Of a stretch of DNA of 64,000 nucleotides, positions 28,003 to 38,514 are shown in pieces. The translations under genes and the position numbers were made by a program. The notes under the pieces are model-generated. The model did not search any database, had not been told where the DNA came from, and worked only from the letters and a program-made list of their open reading frames with translations. Position 1 is the first letter of the stretch; each line of letters starts with the position of its first letter. Where the stretch lies: NCBI GenBank assembly GCA_964560875.1, contig CAZLMW010000013.1, positions 1 to 64,000 of the forward strand, given 5' to 3'. The DNA comes from CAZLMW01 sp964560875. Lineage in GTDB: Bacteria > Myxococcota_A > UBA9042.

Positions 28003-28401
28003 TCAGCCGTCGAGTACGTGGGCGCCGAGCACGAAGCAGGTGAAGGTACCGGTCATGACGACGTCGTCGCCGCGGGTGACGGAGACATCGACGGTGCGCT
28101 TGCGTTTGCGGCTGGCGACAACGCGGGCTTCAGCCTGGACCACATCGCCGCGCGCTACCGGCTTGAGGAACCGTGTGTCGGCGCCGCCGAGCACGACGTT
28201 GGGATCGTTGACGGCCAGCATCGCTGCGTAGTCGGCCAGCCCGAAGACAAACCCACCGTGCACGAGACCGCGGTCATCGGCGGTCATATCGGCGGTGGTG
28301 CCCATGCGCACGCGGGCAAACCCGTCGGCGATATGGACCGGCGTACCGCACAGGCGTCGATCGATACCCAGGTGCGTATTGGGTGGGGTGTTGGCCTGCA
28401 T
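28003..28401 (-). CDS. Hotdog-fold thioesterase (PaaI/4HBT-like)
   Basis: 132 residues. The hotdog helix motif GLVHGGFVFGLADYAAMLAVN includes the HGG seen in PaaI/YiiD-type acyl-CoA thioesterases; strands VLGGADTRFLKPVARGDVV and RTVDVSVTRGDDVVMTGTF follow the fold. GGAG lies 7 bases before the ATG. First gene of a probable operon with the ThDP enzyme and the HEAT protein. Substrate unknown, likely an acyl-CoA related to the lyase. Confidence 0.85.
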   Translation of the reverse strand: MQANTPPNTHLGIDRRLCGTPVHIADGFARVRMGTTADMTADDRGLVHGGFVFGLADYAAMLAVNDPNVVLGGADTRFLKPVARGDVVQAEARVVASRKRKRTVDVSVTRGDDVVMTGTFTCFVLGAHVLDG

Positions 28402-28557
28402 CCGTGGCTCCGCGAGTCGGGGCGCGGAGGGTACGGGGGCCGATACGACCGTGGCAAGCGCCCAACGGGCCTCGCGAGGCCCGATTGGAAGTCGCTGACT
28501 GAGCGATAGGCCGGGTCCTGGCCACCCGAACCCGAACCCGAACGCGAACTCACACCC

Positions 28558-28755
28558 TCACGGGGTGCCGCTGTGCTTGCGAATCAGGCCTGTGAGCATG
28601 GCCGCGACCTTGTCGGCCGCCGCCAGCAGCGGTTCGGCTTCGACGGCAGGCACCAGACCAGGCGCCGCGGCCAGCTCCACTGCCACCGCCGCCTCGCACG
28701 CCTCGCCCCGCGCCTCGTTGAAGCGCTGCCGCTTTTCACCGGCGTTGAGCCGGTG
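28558..28755 (-). pseudogene. Remnant of a four-helix-bundle (S23/IVS-type) protein gene
   Basis: The reading HRLNAGEKRQRFNEARGE... LLAAADKVAAMLTGLIR matches the C-terminal two helices of the small four-helix-bundle proteins (about 120 residues). The first half, with the usual LNIAEG motif, is missing: the upstream sequence in the same frame is Pro/Arg-rich and then meets the neighbouring gene at 28899. Probably a truncated, inactive copy. Confidence 0.45.
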
Positions 28756-28898
28756 TGCTGATGCCCGCGGGGCGCTCGTGGGCAGGGAGGGCGACGTGCG
28801 CGCCCGGGCCGGCCGGGATAGCGAACGGCAGTGCGGCAGCACCGGCGGACCCTCGCGCCCCGCGAACTCCGATCGAACCTGCGGGCCTCGCCGCCGGC

Positions 28899-29534
28899 CT
28901 ACTTGATGGGGTTGAGCACGGCCTTGATCGCGAGCGTAATGTCGAGGTCCGCTTTACCGCCCGGCACCGTTTCGCCCTTGTTGACGACCATCTTCGCCAC
29001 GATCATCTGGCTGAAGGCGAGCGCCGTGAAGTGCGGCTGCGCGGCGGCCATGCCGTCCTTGTGCAGAACCGCGGCAACGACCGCGGTCGACTTGCTCGGG
29101 ATCGAGGGAATCGTGGCGATCTTGGCTGTCTGGGCGAGATCGGTGTTGCTGTGCGCGCCGACGTGCAGATCGAAGCTGGGCAGGGCGCCGGTCACCGAGT
29201 TGACCTTGGGGTGCGCGTCGATCTTGGTGATCTCGAACGACTTCACGCGGCCCTTGGCGTTGGCGAGCGCGGGCACCTGCTTGACCAGGTCGATGCTCGT
29301 GGCGGGCAGCGAGAGGTCTTTTTCGATCTTCTGCGGCGCTTTCTGACCGGCCGCCGAACCCATGATCGCGCCGATGTCGAACGACGTGCTGAACGTGTAG
29401 CTGGTCTGGACCGGCACATCGAGCTTGTTCTTGTTTTCGTCGACCGCGTCAGCGAATTGGTCGCAGGCCGTCAGCGAAAGAACAGCAGCGACGGCAAGCA
29501 GGGTGGTCAGCAGCGAATTGGAACGGGCGATCAT
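28899..29534 (-). CDS. Lipoprotein of unknown function
   Basis: 211 residues. Signal peptide with lipobox LSLTAC (Cys about 24). The mature part is mostly beta, with no Cys and several PSFDLHVGAHS- and DLDITLAIKAVL-like strands. It is hydrophilic and globular. AGGAGG precedes the ATG, so translation is strong. No family recognised. Upstream (29535-29658) is a short gap before the three-gene envelope operon on the same strand. Confidence 0.8.
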   Translation of the reverse strand: MIARSNSLLTTLLAVAAVLSLTACDQFADAVDENKNKLDVPVQTSYTFSTSFDIGAIMGSAAGQKAPQKIEKDLSLPATSIDLVKQVPALANAKGRVKSFEITKIDAHPKVNSVTGALPSFDLHVGAHSNTDLAQTAKIATIPSIPSKSTAVVAAVLHKDGMAAAQPHFTALAFSQMIVAKMVVNKGETVPGGKADLDITLAIKAVLNPIK

Positions 29535-29658
29535 TTTTGCCTCCTGATGGGACAGTTTAGGTCCTGACCGGGTGATGAATCACGCCCGCGGCAAGGAGCC
29601 TACAGGCCACCGTCCGTGGACGCCATATTCAGCGCCGAGCGTCCGTAGGGCTCGCGGC

Positions 29659-30450
29659 TCAGAAGCGGCCGACGAGGGCGAGGCCGGGACGGTCGTTGAC
29701 CGGGTCGAATGACGGCGCGAATGAGACATCCCAGGTGCGGCGCTGCACGGCCTTGTAGTGGCGATCGGGGATGCTGGTGATGGCGATCCATGTGCCAAAC
29801 GCGAGGCTCAGCGCCATCGTCGACGCGAACGCGATGGCCTGGTTGCGGTCCTCTTCGGCCTGCTGCTCTTGGAAATCCTGCTGGTTGTTTGGATCGAAGT
29901 TGTTTGTGGAGTCCACCGCGTTGGCCACCAGGGCCCCAACGACCGTCCCGACGGCGCCGGACAGATCAATGATCCACACGCGGCCGCGCGTCATCGGAAT
30001 GTCTTCCCACAAGTGCCAGGCCACAAGGCCGCTGGTCAGGCCGACGAAGACGCTCGAGCGCATGTCGAACTCTTGCTCCATCGCAAACTGGATGGGCACG
30101 GTCAGGGCGCCGGTCCAGAAAACGGCGGTTGCCGCCAGACCGAGCTGCCCGGGCGCCGCGTCGCTGCCGCTGCCCACGATGAGCCCACCGAGGCCACCGC
30201 CGACCACGCCGCCGAGTGTCAACAACGCCGCTGCAGCGCCTGGATCGCCGCCATCACTGCGCCGGTCGATATGCGAGCCGATCGCGAACCCGGCGAACCC
30301 GCCCAGCGACCCACCGACGAGTCCGGCCTGCCACATGATGTGACCGTGCCGATTGGCGAGCTGAGCCGATGCCTGCCCGGCCGAACAAGCGAGGAGCGCG
30401 CTCACCACCAGCACGGCTGGCACGATTTGCGAATTGCGGCCGGCGTTCAC
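29659..30450 (-). CDS. Gly-rich envelope membrane protein, paralogue of the 31151 gene
   Basis: 263 residues from GTG 30450, which overlaps the previous stop codon as GTGA; this start gives a clean signal peptide ending ASA-QLANRHG. It contains several Gly-rich hydrophobic stretches (GLVGGSLGGFAGFAIGS, LGGVVGGGLGGLIVGS) like glycine-zipper membrane segments. The segment HLWEDIPMTRGRVWIIDL followed by a Gly/Val-rich membrane stretch is also found in the product of 31151-32065 as VLWDDLRPSRLSVWKIDL, so the two are related. Last gene of a three-gene overlapping operon. Function unknown. Confidence 0.8.
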   Translation of the reverse strand: MNAGRNSQIVPAVLVVSALLACSAGQASAQLANRHGHIMWQAGLVGGSLGGFAGFAIGSHIDRRSDGGDPGAAAALLTLGGVVGGGLGGLIVGSGSDAAPGQLGLAATAVFWTGALTVPIQFAMEQEFDMRSSVFVGLTSGLVAWHLWEDIPMTRGRVWIIDLSGAVGTVVGALVANAVDSTNNFDPNNQQDFQEQQAEEDRNQAIAFASTMALSLAFGTWIAITSIPDRHYKAVQRRTWDVSFAPSFDPVNDRPGLALVGRF

Positions 30451-31151
30451 AGCCAGACCCCGATCCAAATGGCCCAATGGACCCACACGCTGTCGCGCCG
30501 AATGCGCGCGTGGCGATCGTCCTGGCGCAGATCGGACACCGACGCCTGGTAGCCGATTCCACCGGTGAATTCGGCGAACAAGAGGCGGCGGCTATAGCGC
30601 GCGACCACGGCGCCGCCGCCCGCCAACACGTGTTTGGACGCCCCGACGAAAGTTGGTTGCTGGTTGCCTCCGCCGCCGGGGACGTCGTTGGCGATAAGCT
30701 CCGGTGCCGCCGCGCCAAACGGGGTCGGGCCGTCGTTGCGAGGCGGCCCGATCCCCATGTGGTGTTCCCAGCGCGCGTCGATCGCCATGCCGACGCCGAT
30801 TCGTCGATCGCCAAGGCCGATCCACGTGGCGCGAAGGCCCGCGCCGAGCACGCCGATTTCAGCAAAGGTCGACGTGTTCAAGTCGCCGCCGTACGCCGCG
30901 ACGGCCGCGATGGCCAGGTGTTCGTCGATCGGGTACTCGAGGCGAACTTCCATCACCGGCACCAACAGGCGTGTCACGGCGAAGGCGACCACGGCATCGT
31001 CCCGAGCGAGTTGGGTTTGCAGGGAGCGCGCGGCGGCCGCGTCGGGTGATACAGGCGAGACTTGCGGCGCGCTGGACGGCATTTGCGCTCGTGCGGGTGT
31101 CGCAAACGCGCCGATGACCAGGGCGACAAGGACGGCGATTGGGCGAGGCAT
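30447..31151 (-). CDS. Secreted protein, probable small outer-membrane barrel
   Basis: 234 residues with a signal peptide (ATPARA-QMP). The mature protein has alternating hydrophobic strands (MEVRLEYPIDEHLAIAAVAAYGG, GVLGAGLRATWIGLG, RLLFAEFTGGIGYQ) and ends in the aromatic residue run VWVHWAIWIGVWL, as expected of an outer-membrane beta-barrel. Start and stop overlap both neighbours (TAATG and GTGA), indicating translational coupling. No family recognised. Confidence 0.75.
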   Translation of the reverse strand: MPRPIAVLVALVIGAFATPARAQMPSSAPQVSPVSPDAAAARSLQTQLARDDAVVAFAVTRLLVPVMEVRLEYPIDEHLAIAAVAAYGGDLNTSTFAEIGVLGAGLRATWIGLGDRRIGVGMAIDARWEHHMGIGPPRNDGPTPFGAAAPELIANDVPGGGGNQQPTFVGASKHVLAGGGAVVARYSRRLLFAEFTGGIGYQASVSDLRQDDRHARIRRDSVWVHWAIWIGVWL

Positions 31152-32065
31152 TAGAAGCTCCCGCGTACGCCGATAATCCCGCCGCCCTCGCGCGGCACGA
31201 CCGCTAGCGATATCGGTGGGACGTCGTTGTCAGCGGTGTCGGTCTGCGGCGAGTCGAACGCAAACCATGCCCCTGCAGCGGCGCCGACAAGGGTGCCGAC
31301 GAGCACCGGGCGAAGCGACCGCTGGGACCCGCCGTCGGAGACACCGAAATAGACCGCGCCGACAAAGGTTCCCAGCATCGCTCCAAGGTCGATCTTCCAA
31401 ACCGACAAGCGCGACGGGCGCAGATCGTCCCACAAGACCCAGCCGGCGGCGTAGCTGATGGCAAACGTCGCACCCAGCCCCAGGTTGGACGGCGCGCTCG
31501 GTCGCAGTGACGCGAACTGCAGCAGCGAAAACGTGGTCCAGAAACCCACCGTGTTCGCCAACGAAGCCTGCGCCGCGGTCGGCTCCTGCCAATACGCCAG
31601 CGCCGCGAACGTGAGCCCACCGATCAGCTCCCCCGTCAGCACGTAACGCGCCCGCACGACGTCGTCGTCGAAACCCCAGTCGTTGTTGTCGCGCCTTTCC
31701 TTGATGGACCGCTCGCCGAGCAACACCCCACCGAGCGCCCCGACGAGCATCCCCGTGTCCGTCGTGATGACGGCCCCTCGCGGAAACTGGCGGCCGACGA
31801 CGTAGCCCAACGCGGCGCCCGCGACCGCCCCAGCGTTCATGGAAACGAAGGTCTCTTCATCGCGGCAGCGGTTGCCCGCCTCGCAAATCAGCGCGCCGAG
31901 GATGAACCCATTGACGGCCTGCGCGACGGCGGCATCGACGGCGCCGTGTTCAGCCTTGGTGGACTTGGCAGACGTATCGGCCGGGCTGGCAGCACCACCC
32001 AAGGACGGCAACCCCGCGCAAAATACGCACAAGGTCGCGACTGCGACGCGCGTGGCTCGGTTCAA
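31151..32065 (-). CDS. Gly-rich envelope membrane protein, first gene of a three-gene operon
   Basis: 304 residues. The start is TTG 32065 (stop codon upstream in frame, no ATG), followed by a signal peptide (VATLCVFCAGLPSLGGAA). Five or more Gly-rich hydrophobic segments (AGAVAGAALGYVVG, TGMLVGALGGVLLG) follow. The motif VLWDDLRPSRLSVWKIDL plus following membrane stretch shows it is a divergent paralogue of the 29659-30450 product. The stop codon overlaps the next ATG (TAATG). Function unknown; an envelope complex with the two downstream proteins is likely. Confidence 0.75.
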   Translation of the reverse strand: MNRATRVAVATLCVFCAGLPSLGGAASPADTSAKSTKAEHGAVDAAVAQAVNGFILGALICEAGNRCRDEETFVSMNAGAVAGAALGYVVGRQFPRGAVITTDTGMLVGALGGVLLGERSIKERRDNNDWGFDDDVVRARYVLTGELIGGLTFAALAYWQEPTAAQASLANTVGFWTTFSLLQFASLRPSAPSNLGLGATFAISYAAGWVLWDDLRPSRLSVWKIDLGAMLGTFVGAVYFGVSDGGSQRSLRPVLVGTLVGAAAGAWFAFDSPQTDTADNDVPPISLAVVPREGGGIIGVRGSF

Positions 32066-32140
32066 AGCGACGATTCCAGCAATTGCCCTCGGCCGACCTT
32101 AGCAAAAGATCCGCCGATGCCGCCAATCGCCGTCGTCAGG

Positions 32141-34270
32141 TTAAAAAATCCCGCCCGCGAACATGAACGCGCGATAGGGGATGTCGAGGTTCTGCCCGCT
32201 CGGTTGACGGACGCGAACCAACAACGTTTGCCCCTGCTCGCCGGTCACCTTGCTGACATTCCACCACTGGGTCGCGACCTGTGGATCGCCGGATTCACCC
32301 GGTCCGACCACGCCGCAGTGCTCCGAGCCGATCTTGGCCGGTCCGGTCCCCGCAAGCTCGATGATGTTGCTGTACCAATACATCTGCACGCACAGCTTCG
32401 CGCCGGCAGGGACGGTCCCACAGTCGTTGGCGGCGTCGGGTTTGCGCGCGGCGACACCGGCCTGGACTTTGGCCCATGCCCCGAGCAACGGCAGCGTGAA
32501 CCAGTCGACGTCGCCCTTGGTCATCGACAGCTTGTCGATCGTCACCTTCTGCCCGAGGTTCTTCACCGCCTGCTTGACGCTCGCCTTGTTGTTGGGCTCG
32601 AAGATGTCCGGGTAGCACGACGGCGTCGCGATCGTTCCGCCCCACGCCGACGCGTAGACCTCGTCAAGCAGCCTGTCGGTGAGCTTCAGCGCGTCGTTGG
32701 CGAACTGTGAAACGTCCATATTGATCGGCGTGTTGGTCGCGCTCTGGATGTACCCGCCCACACCGTCGATGAGGCCGATCGCGCAACTGACCGCCTGCGA
32801 AAAGCCCTTGGGCAGCCACGGCTTGGACGTCCGCTGCACGCGCAATCGCTGGTAAACAAAGGTCTTGTTGCTGACGTAGAGGGTGTCCCAGAGCTGCACG
32901 TACGTCGTTGTCGAGCTGATGATGGTGGTCAGGTTGATGGTGGTGACGACCTTCTTCAGCTCCTTGCCGATGTTTTCGACCATCTTCATCGTGAACGTGA
33001 AGATCTTGCCGTCGCTGATGGCGGGCTTCTTGTCGCCCGGCACCGTCATGTACAGGTCCATCTGCACAAAGTTGCGGGTCGCGGCCAGCAGCCGCAGCGT
33101 GTTCTTGACCGCGGCCTTCACCATCGCCTTCTTGGCGGGATTGGCGACCGGGTTCGTCGCGTCCTTCTTGATCATGTACAGCGCCTTGTGGGCGACCTTC
33201 TTCCACAAGCCCATGTTCGCCGCGTAGAGCGCATTGGGTTGCCCGGTGACCGGTCCGGCCGACACGAGGAACGCGCCCGTGGCCTTTTCACAGCCCTTTT
33301 GAATCAGCCAGTTGCCCGCGGCTTCGGCGATCGACCAGCCAAACGCCGACCAGGTGAGGCCGCCGTCGAACTTCATGAACAACCCACCCATGAGCACGCC
33401 CGCCGCTTCCTTGGCGAACTCCGCGAGGTTGCTGCACCAGCCGGTGTAGAGCGGGTTGAAGAACAGGCAGGTCTTGTTGACGAGGTTCTTGACGATCGAG
33501 GTGACCGCCATCGTGATCGCTGTGCGCAGGGCAAAGCGGATGACCATCGACACCGAGATGCCGACCAGCGTGAACTTGTCGCCGGGGAACGGGCTCTTCT
33601 GGTCCTTGTTCCAAGCGACGTCGAGCTTGTTGTCCGCCGCGGATTGGTCGCTGCTGACCTCGACTTTGCCGTTGGTGAGGCTGCCGGCGTAGTAGGCGGG
33701 GGCGAGCTTGCCGGCCGGATCGACGATGAGCGCGAAGACGGCGCCGGACTGCTCGACGCGCACGGTGACTTTCGCCTGGCCGAGCGCCGATTCCTTGTCT
33801 TTCTCACCCTGGACGCCGTTGATCTCGATGAGCGCGTTGTGGTGGGGCGAGTAGAAGCCGACCACACCCATCTTGTCGGTCTTGGCGCTGGCCGATTCGA
33901 CGTTGCCGGCGACCTTCTGCATCTTGATGACGCCGGCCTTGGCGAGCTCGGCATCGGTCGGGCCCTTCTTGGTGCCGCCCGAGCTGGATGCACCACTGGA
34001 CCCGGACGACGAGCTGGCGCCCGAGCTGGACGCCCCGCTGGAGCTGGTAGAGGAGCCGGCGTCCGCGCCGCTCGAACTGGATGTTGCTGCGTCGCTGGTC
34101 CCCGACGACGAGCCCGTGTCGGTGCCGCCGATCTGGCCGTCGTTGCCGCCGCTTGAACTCGCGCCTGTCGCATAGCCTGCGTTGGTGCTTCCGGTACCGC
34201 CCACGCAGCCGGTGAGGGCGAAGATGTGCACGAGGAGGATCGCGACCTTGCGTTGCAGGGAACGGTTCAT
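32141..34270 (-). CDS. Large lipoprotein with Ser/Gly linker and C-terminal PPC-like domain
   Basis: 709 residues. Lipobox FALTGC at residue 22, then a Ser/Gly/Thr linker to about residue 100. The middle holds hydrophobic helices (VSMVIRFALRTAITMAVTSIV and others) that could insert into or associate with a membrane. From about residue 565 comes DIFEPNNKASVKQAVKNLG... KGDVDWFTL, the hallmark of a bacterial pre-peptidase C-terminal (PPC) domain. GGAG precedes the ATG by 8 bases. It is divergent from lpdA. No catalytic domain was recognised. Confidence 0.8.
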   Translation of the reverse strand: MNRSLQRKVAILLVHIFALTGCVGGTGSTNAGYATGASSSGGNDGQIGGTDTGSSSGTSDAATSSSSGADAGSSTSSSGASSSGASSSSGSSGASSSGGTKKGPTDAELAKAGVIKMQKVAGNVESASAKTDKMGVVGFYSPHHNALIEINGVQGEKDKESALGQAKVTVRVEQSGAVFALIVDPAGKLAPAYYAGSLTNGKVEVSSDQSAADNKLDVAWNKDQKSPFPGDKFTLVGISVSMVIRFALRTAITMAVTSIVKNLVNKTCLFFNPLYTGWCSNLAEFAKEAAGVLMGGLFMKFDGGLTWSAFGWSIAEAAGNWLIQKGCEKATGAFLVSAGPVTGQPNALYAANMGLWKKVAHKALYMIKKDATNPVANPAKKAMVKAAVKNTLRLLAATRNFVQMDLYMTVPGDKKPAISDGKIFTFTMKMVENIGKELKKVVTTINLTTIISSTTTYVQLWDTLYVSNKTFVYQRLRVQRTSKPWLPKGFSQAVSCAIGLIDGVGGYIQSATNTPINMDVSQFANDALKLTDRLLDEVYASAWGGTIATPSCYPDIFEPNNKASVKQAVKNLGQKVTIDKLSMTKGDVDWFTLPLLGAWAKVQAGVAARKPDAANDCGTVPAGAKLCVQMYWYSNIIELAGTGPAKIGSEHCGVVGPGESGDPQVATQWWNVSKVTGEQGQTLLVRVRQPSGQNLDIPYRAFMFAGGIF

Positions 34271-34629
34271 GGAGAGCTCCGGGGCGCATGTGGCTGGCGA
34301 CCTCGACCAACGTTTTAGCGGTGGGCCGAAGACGACGCACGGGGGGCGGGGCTGGATCTAGTTGACCCGGGCGCGTGCCGAGATCAAAGAAAAAAATAGG
34401 GCGGCGATCATCGTTTGGTCTACGGATCGAGAAGAAGCCGCGAGGGACGCAAGGCGCAAGTGAGCCGCACGCTGCGGGAAGGTGTCGAAGAGTGACACTT
34501 TTTCGGCACCAGGGGCCGGGCGCCGGCCCCTCAACGAAACGAAGGAGTCGCCTTGACCCGGCAATCGCCGCTGCCCACCATCCCGCCGTTCGTCGCTGCG
34601 GCCATCGAACGCACCACGGGAGACACGTC
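34271..34629. other. Gene-free divergent region upstream of lpdA
   Basis: 359 bases with no supported gene. It contains the first copy of a 67-bp dispersed repeat (34425-34491) and must hold promoters for both flanking genes. A-rich stretch at 34384-34397. Confidence 0.6.
34425..34491. repeat. 67-bp dispersed repeat, copy A
   Basis: Aligned without gaps to 57956-58022 with 59 of 67 identical bases. Read on the minus strand both encode the peptide TFPQRAAHLRLAS(L/I)AAS with adjoining residues, but this lies in non-genic sequence. A core GGCGCA..GTG.GCC can form a short hairpin, better in copy B than in copy A. Confidence 0.75.
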
Positions 34630-36042
<1,413 letters not shown>

Positions 36043-36073
36043 TCCCAGCGCGATGCGAAGTGTCAGCCGCGAT

Positions 36074-36181
36074 GTGAAACGCCCGGCACGTCACATTCGC
36101 TTGTGAACCGCCCGGCACTGCACATTCGGCACTTCACATTCGGGCACGCACATTCGCTTTGTGAAACGCCCGGCACGTCAC
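36074..36181. repeat. Cluster of three 21-bp dispersed palindromes
   Basis: Copies begin at 36074, 36103 and 36161 (distances 29 and 58 = 2 x 29), with a degenerate fragment (GGCACTTCACATTCG) in the middle slot. Each has GTGAA(A/C)CGCCCGGCAC then (T/G)(T/G)CAC or GTCAC. The spacer CATTCGCTT recurs. Same family as the copies near dapF and recA. It lies between the lpdA stop and the start of the DUF2330 gene. Confidence 0.75.
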
Positions 36182-36264
36182 GATCCAGCCCCACACGGCT
36201 CTTCATTGCTTTGTTCTTGGAAACGGCCATATTGGCGGGGCTACCTCATCGCCGGAGCCCCCTC

Positions 36265-38514
36265 ATGCACGCCCCTGCCGCGCTCGGCCGTACGGTCCCA
36301 GCCGTCGCCCTCGTCGCCCTCTTGTTGTTCGCCGCTGACGCACTTGCATGCGGCGCTTGTGTCTCCCCGCAGCCGCCGCCCGGCAAACCGGACTACCCGG
36401 TCCTTCAGAACGCCGAACGCGTGCTGTTTTACGTCGACAAGGACAAGAACACCGTCGCGTGGGTCGAAGTTCGCTACCAGGGCCTCGCCGACAACTTCGG
36501 CTGGGTCCTTCCCCTGCCCAAAGTGCCCAAAGTCGCCGTCGGGTCGGCGGTCCTCTTCGATCGCCTCGATGCCATCACGGGCCAGCGCTACGACGTCACG
36601 CAGAAAGCCAGCGAGAACTGCCATAGCCGCTACGACGGCTGCGATTTGACCCAAGGCGGCGGCTCATCCAGCGGCTCGTCCAGCAGCAGCGGCGGCTCGT
36701 CCAGCGGCGGTGCAACGTCCGATGCAGGCACCGGCGTCCCCGGCGGCACGCCCGACACCGTCAAGGTCCTCGATCACGGCACCACCGGACCGTACGACTA
36801 CGTGGTCGTCAAGGGCAGCGACGCCAAGGACCTGACGACCTGGCTCAACAAGCACAAGTTCATCACACCCAAAGCCGCGACGCCGATCGTCGATGCGCAC
36901 ATCAAAAAGGGCGACGTCTTCCTCGCCATCAAACTGGCCAACGGCGCCGGCGTCGAACAGATCGCGCCTGTCATCCTGACCATGAAGGACGCCGACCCGT
37001 GCGTTCCCCTGCGCCTGACGTCCATCGCAGCGGTCGAAGACATGAGCGTCGTCGTGACGGTCGCGGGACCCGGTCGCTCTGTCGTCAAGAACCACCTCGA
37101 TGCGGTCGTCAACCACACCAAGGTCAACCTCTTTCAGAAGGCCAACAACTACGGCCAGGTGGTGAGCGCCGCCATCGACGAAGCGGGCGGGCACGCGTTC
37201 GTGACCGAGTTCAGCCAACCCGCCGCCCCCTACAAGGGCCAGATCAAGAGCAGCATGTCGCTCGTGTCGATCAAGGCCGCCAAGAACGTCTTCCAGCTCG
37301 CCAACGCCCTCTTCGCCGGCGGCTCGACTTGGCTGCATCCGGACATGGTGACCATCATCGACAAGGAAGCCGGCCTGAAAAACCTCATCCCGTACAAGGC
37401 CAAGACTGCCGCCGCAGCAGCGGCTTGGCTGTGGTCGTGCGGCAGCCTGTGGTCTCAATCCGGCGGCTTCCAGCCATGCAACTACAAGGGCGCGACCTTG
37501 ACGCCAAATGACGCCAAGCAGACGCCATTTCCGGGCGTGAAGGTCAGCGAGGCGCTCAAGACCGGCGTGATCGATCCCGTCTACGCAGTCGCCGACGCCA
37601 TCGGAGCCACCAAGCAACTGACCCGCATGGTGCTGCGTATCGACCCGCAAGAGATGGACCGCGACCCGATCTTCGCGTTTTCGACCGACGGCAAGCTGCC
37701 CAACGTGTCCAACCGCGTGAAAGTGACGTGGAACCGGGTTTGCTCCGATGGCTGGGCGATCACCAAGGACCAACTCCGACTCGCGATCCAGGGCTACGGA
37801 TCGTGGCTCGTCGGTGGCCAGATGGGCAAAGGGACCTCCGCGCTCGATAAGCGCTGGGCCAAGGCGCCGTTCGCGCGCGCCATCGTGCTCCAGGAAGAGG
37901 CCGGCGCGCCGATCTACGTTGGTCAGAAACAGGCGGATGCCGTCGACGCCGCGATCGCGGGGGCTCAGCCGGGCAAAGCATCGCTTCCGTCGAGTTTCAA
38001 GGTGACGCCAGCCCAGCCGTGGGCCATTCCACCAAGCGACGCGCCGCTGACCGAAGTCGGCCCCTGGTGCCCGCCAACCCCATGGTGCGTTCCGAAAAAG
38101 GGTTGGTCCGCAGGCACGGTTCCGCCCGGCTATCCGGGCGCGGGTAAGGGGCCGGGGCCATCGATTTGCCAGTACAAGGGCGCGCCGGGCACGAGCAGCA
38201 GCGGCGCATCGAGCACAAGTTCGGGCGGTTCGAGTACCAGTTCGGGCGGTTCGTCATCCGGTTCGGCGTCAAGCAGTTCGGGTTCGGGCAGCTCGGGTTC
38301 GGGCAGCTCGGGTTCGGGCAGCTCGGGCGGGTCCGACGCCTCGACAGCTGACGGCGGTTCTTCGAGCGGAACCGTCGGCGCGAGCTCGAGTTCGGGCGGC
38401 TCTCCGGATGATGACGGCTGCGCAGCGACCCCCACAGGCCACTCCGGCGTGATGTGGTTGCTGTTGCTCGCGTTGTCGATCGTCGCGATCCGGCGCTGGA
38501 ACGTCGCGGCATGA
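36265..38514 (+). CDS. DUF2330 protein with Ser/Gly linkers and MYXO-CTERM-like tail
   Basis: 749 residues from ATG 36265; a signal peptide (VALVALLLFAADALACGAC) leads to the DUF2330 domain (CGACVSPQPPP..., VEVRYQGLADNFGWVLPLP). Two Ser/Gly-rich linkers interrupt it (about residues 132-155 and 640-720). The C-terminus DDDGCAATPTGHSGVMW plus a hydrophobic stretch and RRW is like a MYXO-CTERM signal (Cys, membrane helix, Arg cluster), which routes surface proteins in Myxococcota. The stop codon overlaps the next start as ATGA, so the MORN-repeat protein is co-translated. Confidence 0.85.
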   Translation: MHAPAALGRTVPAVALVALLLFAADALACGACVSPQPPPGKPDYPVLQNAERVLFYVDKDKNTVAWVEVRYQGLADNFGWVLPLPKVPKVAVGSAVLFDRLDAITGQRYDVTQKASENCHSRYDGCDLTQGGGSSSGSSSSSGGSSSGGATSDAGTGVPGGTPDTVKVLDHGTTGPYDYVVVKGSDAKDLTTWLNKHKFITPKAATPIVDAHIKKGDVFLAIKLANGAGVEQIAPVILTMKDADPCVPLRLTSIAAVEDMSVVVTVAGPGRSVVKNHLDAVVNHTKVNLFQKANNYGQVVSAAIDEAGGHAFVTEFSQPAAPYKGQIKSSMSLVSIKAAKNVFQLANALFAGGSTWLHPDMVTIIDKEAGLKNLIPYKAKTAAAAAAWLWSCGSLWSQSGGFQPCNYKGATLTPNDAKQTPFPGVKVSEALKTGVIDPVYAVADAIGATKQLTRMVLRIDPQEMDRDPIFAFSTDGKLPNVSNRVKVTWNRVCSDGWAITKDQLRLAIQGYGSWLVGGQMGKGTSALDKRWAKAPFARAIVLQEEAGAPIYVGQKQADAVDAAIAGAQPGKASLPSSFKVTPAQPWAIPPSDAPLTEVGPWCPPTPWCVPKKGWSAGTVPPGYPGAGKGPGPSICQYKGAPGTSSSGASSTSSGGSSTSSGGSSSGSASSSSGSGSSGSGSSGSGSSGGSDASTADGGSSSGTVGASSSSGGSPDDDGCAATPTGHSGVMWLLLLALSIVAIRRWNVAA

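Noticed and set aside
26151..28043. 630-codon plus-strand frame over the ThDP lyase
   Set aside because: Antisense of a clear family protein.
34375..34629. N-terminal extension of lpdA
   Set aside because: Extra 85 codons are basic and non-homologous; GGGAGA and the family start lie at 34630.
36074..36181. CRISPR-like direct repeats
   Set aside because: Only three copies, spacing of 8 bases or 37 bases with repeat-derived content, palindromic units, no cas genes.
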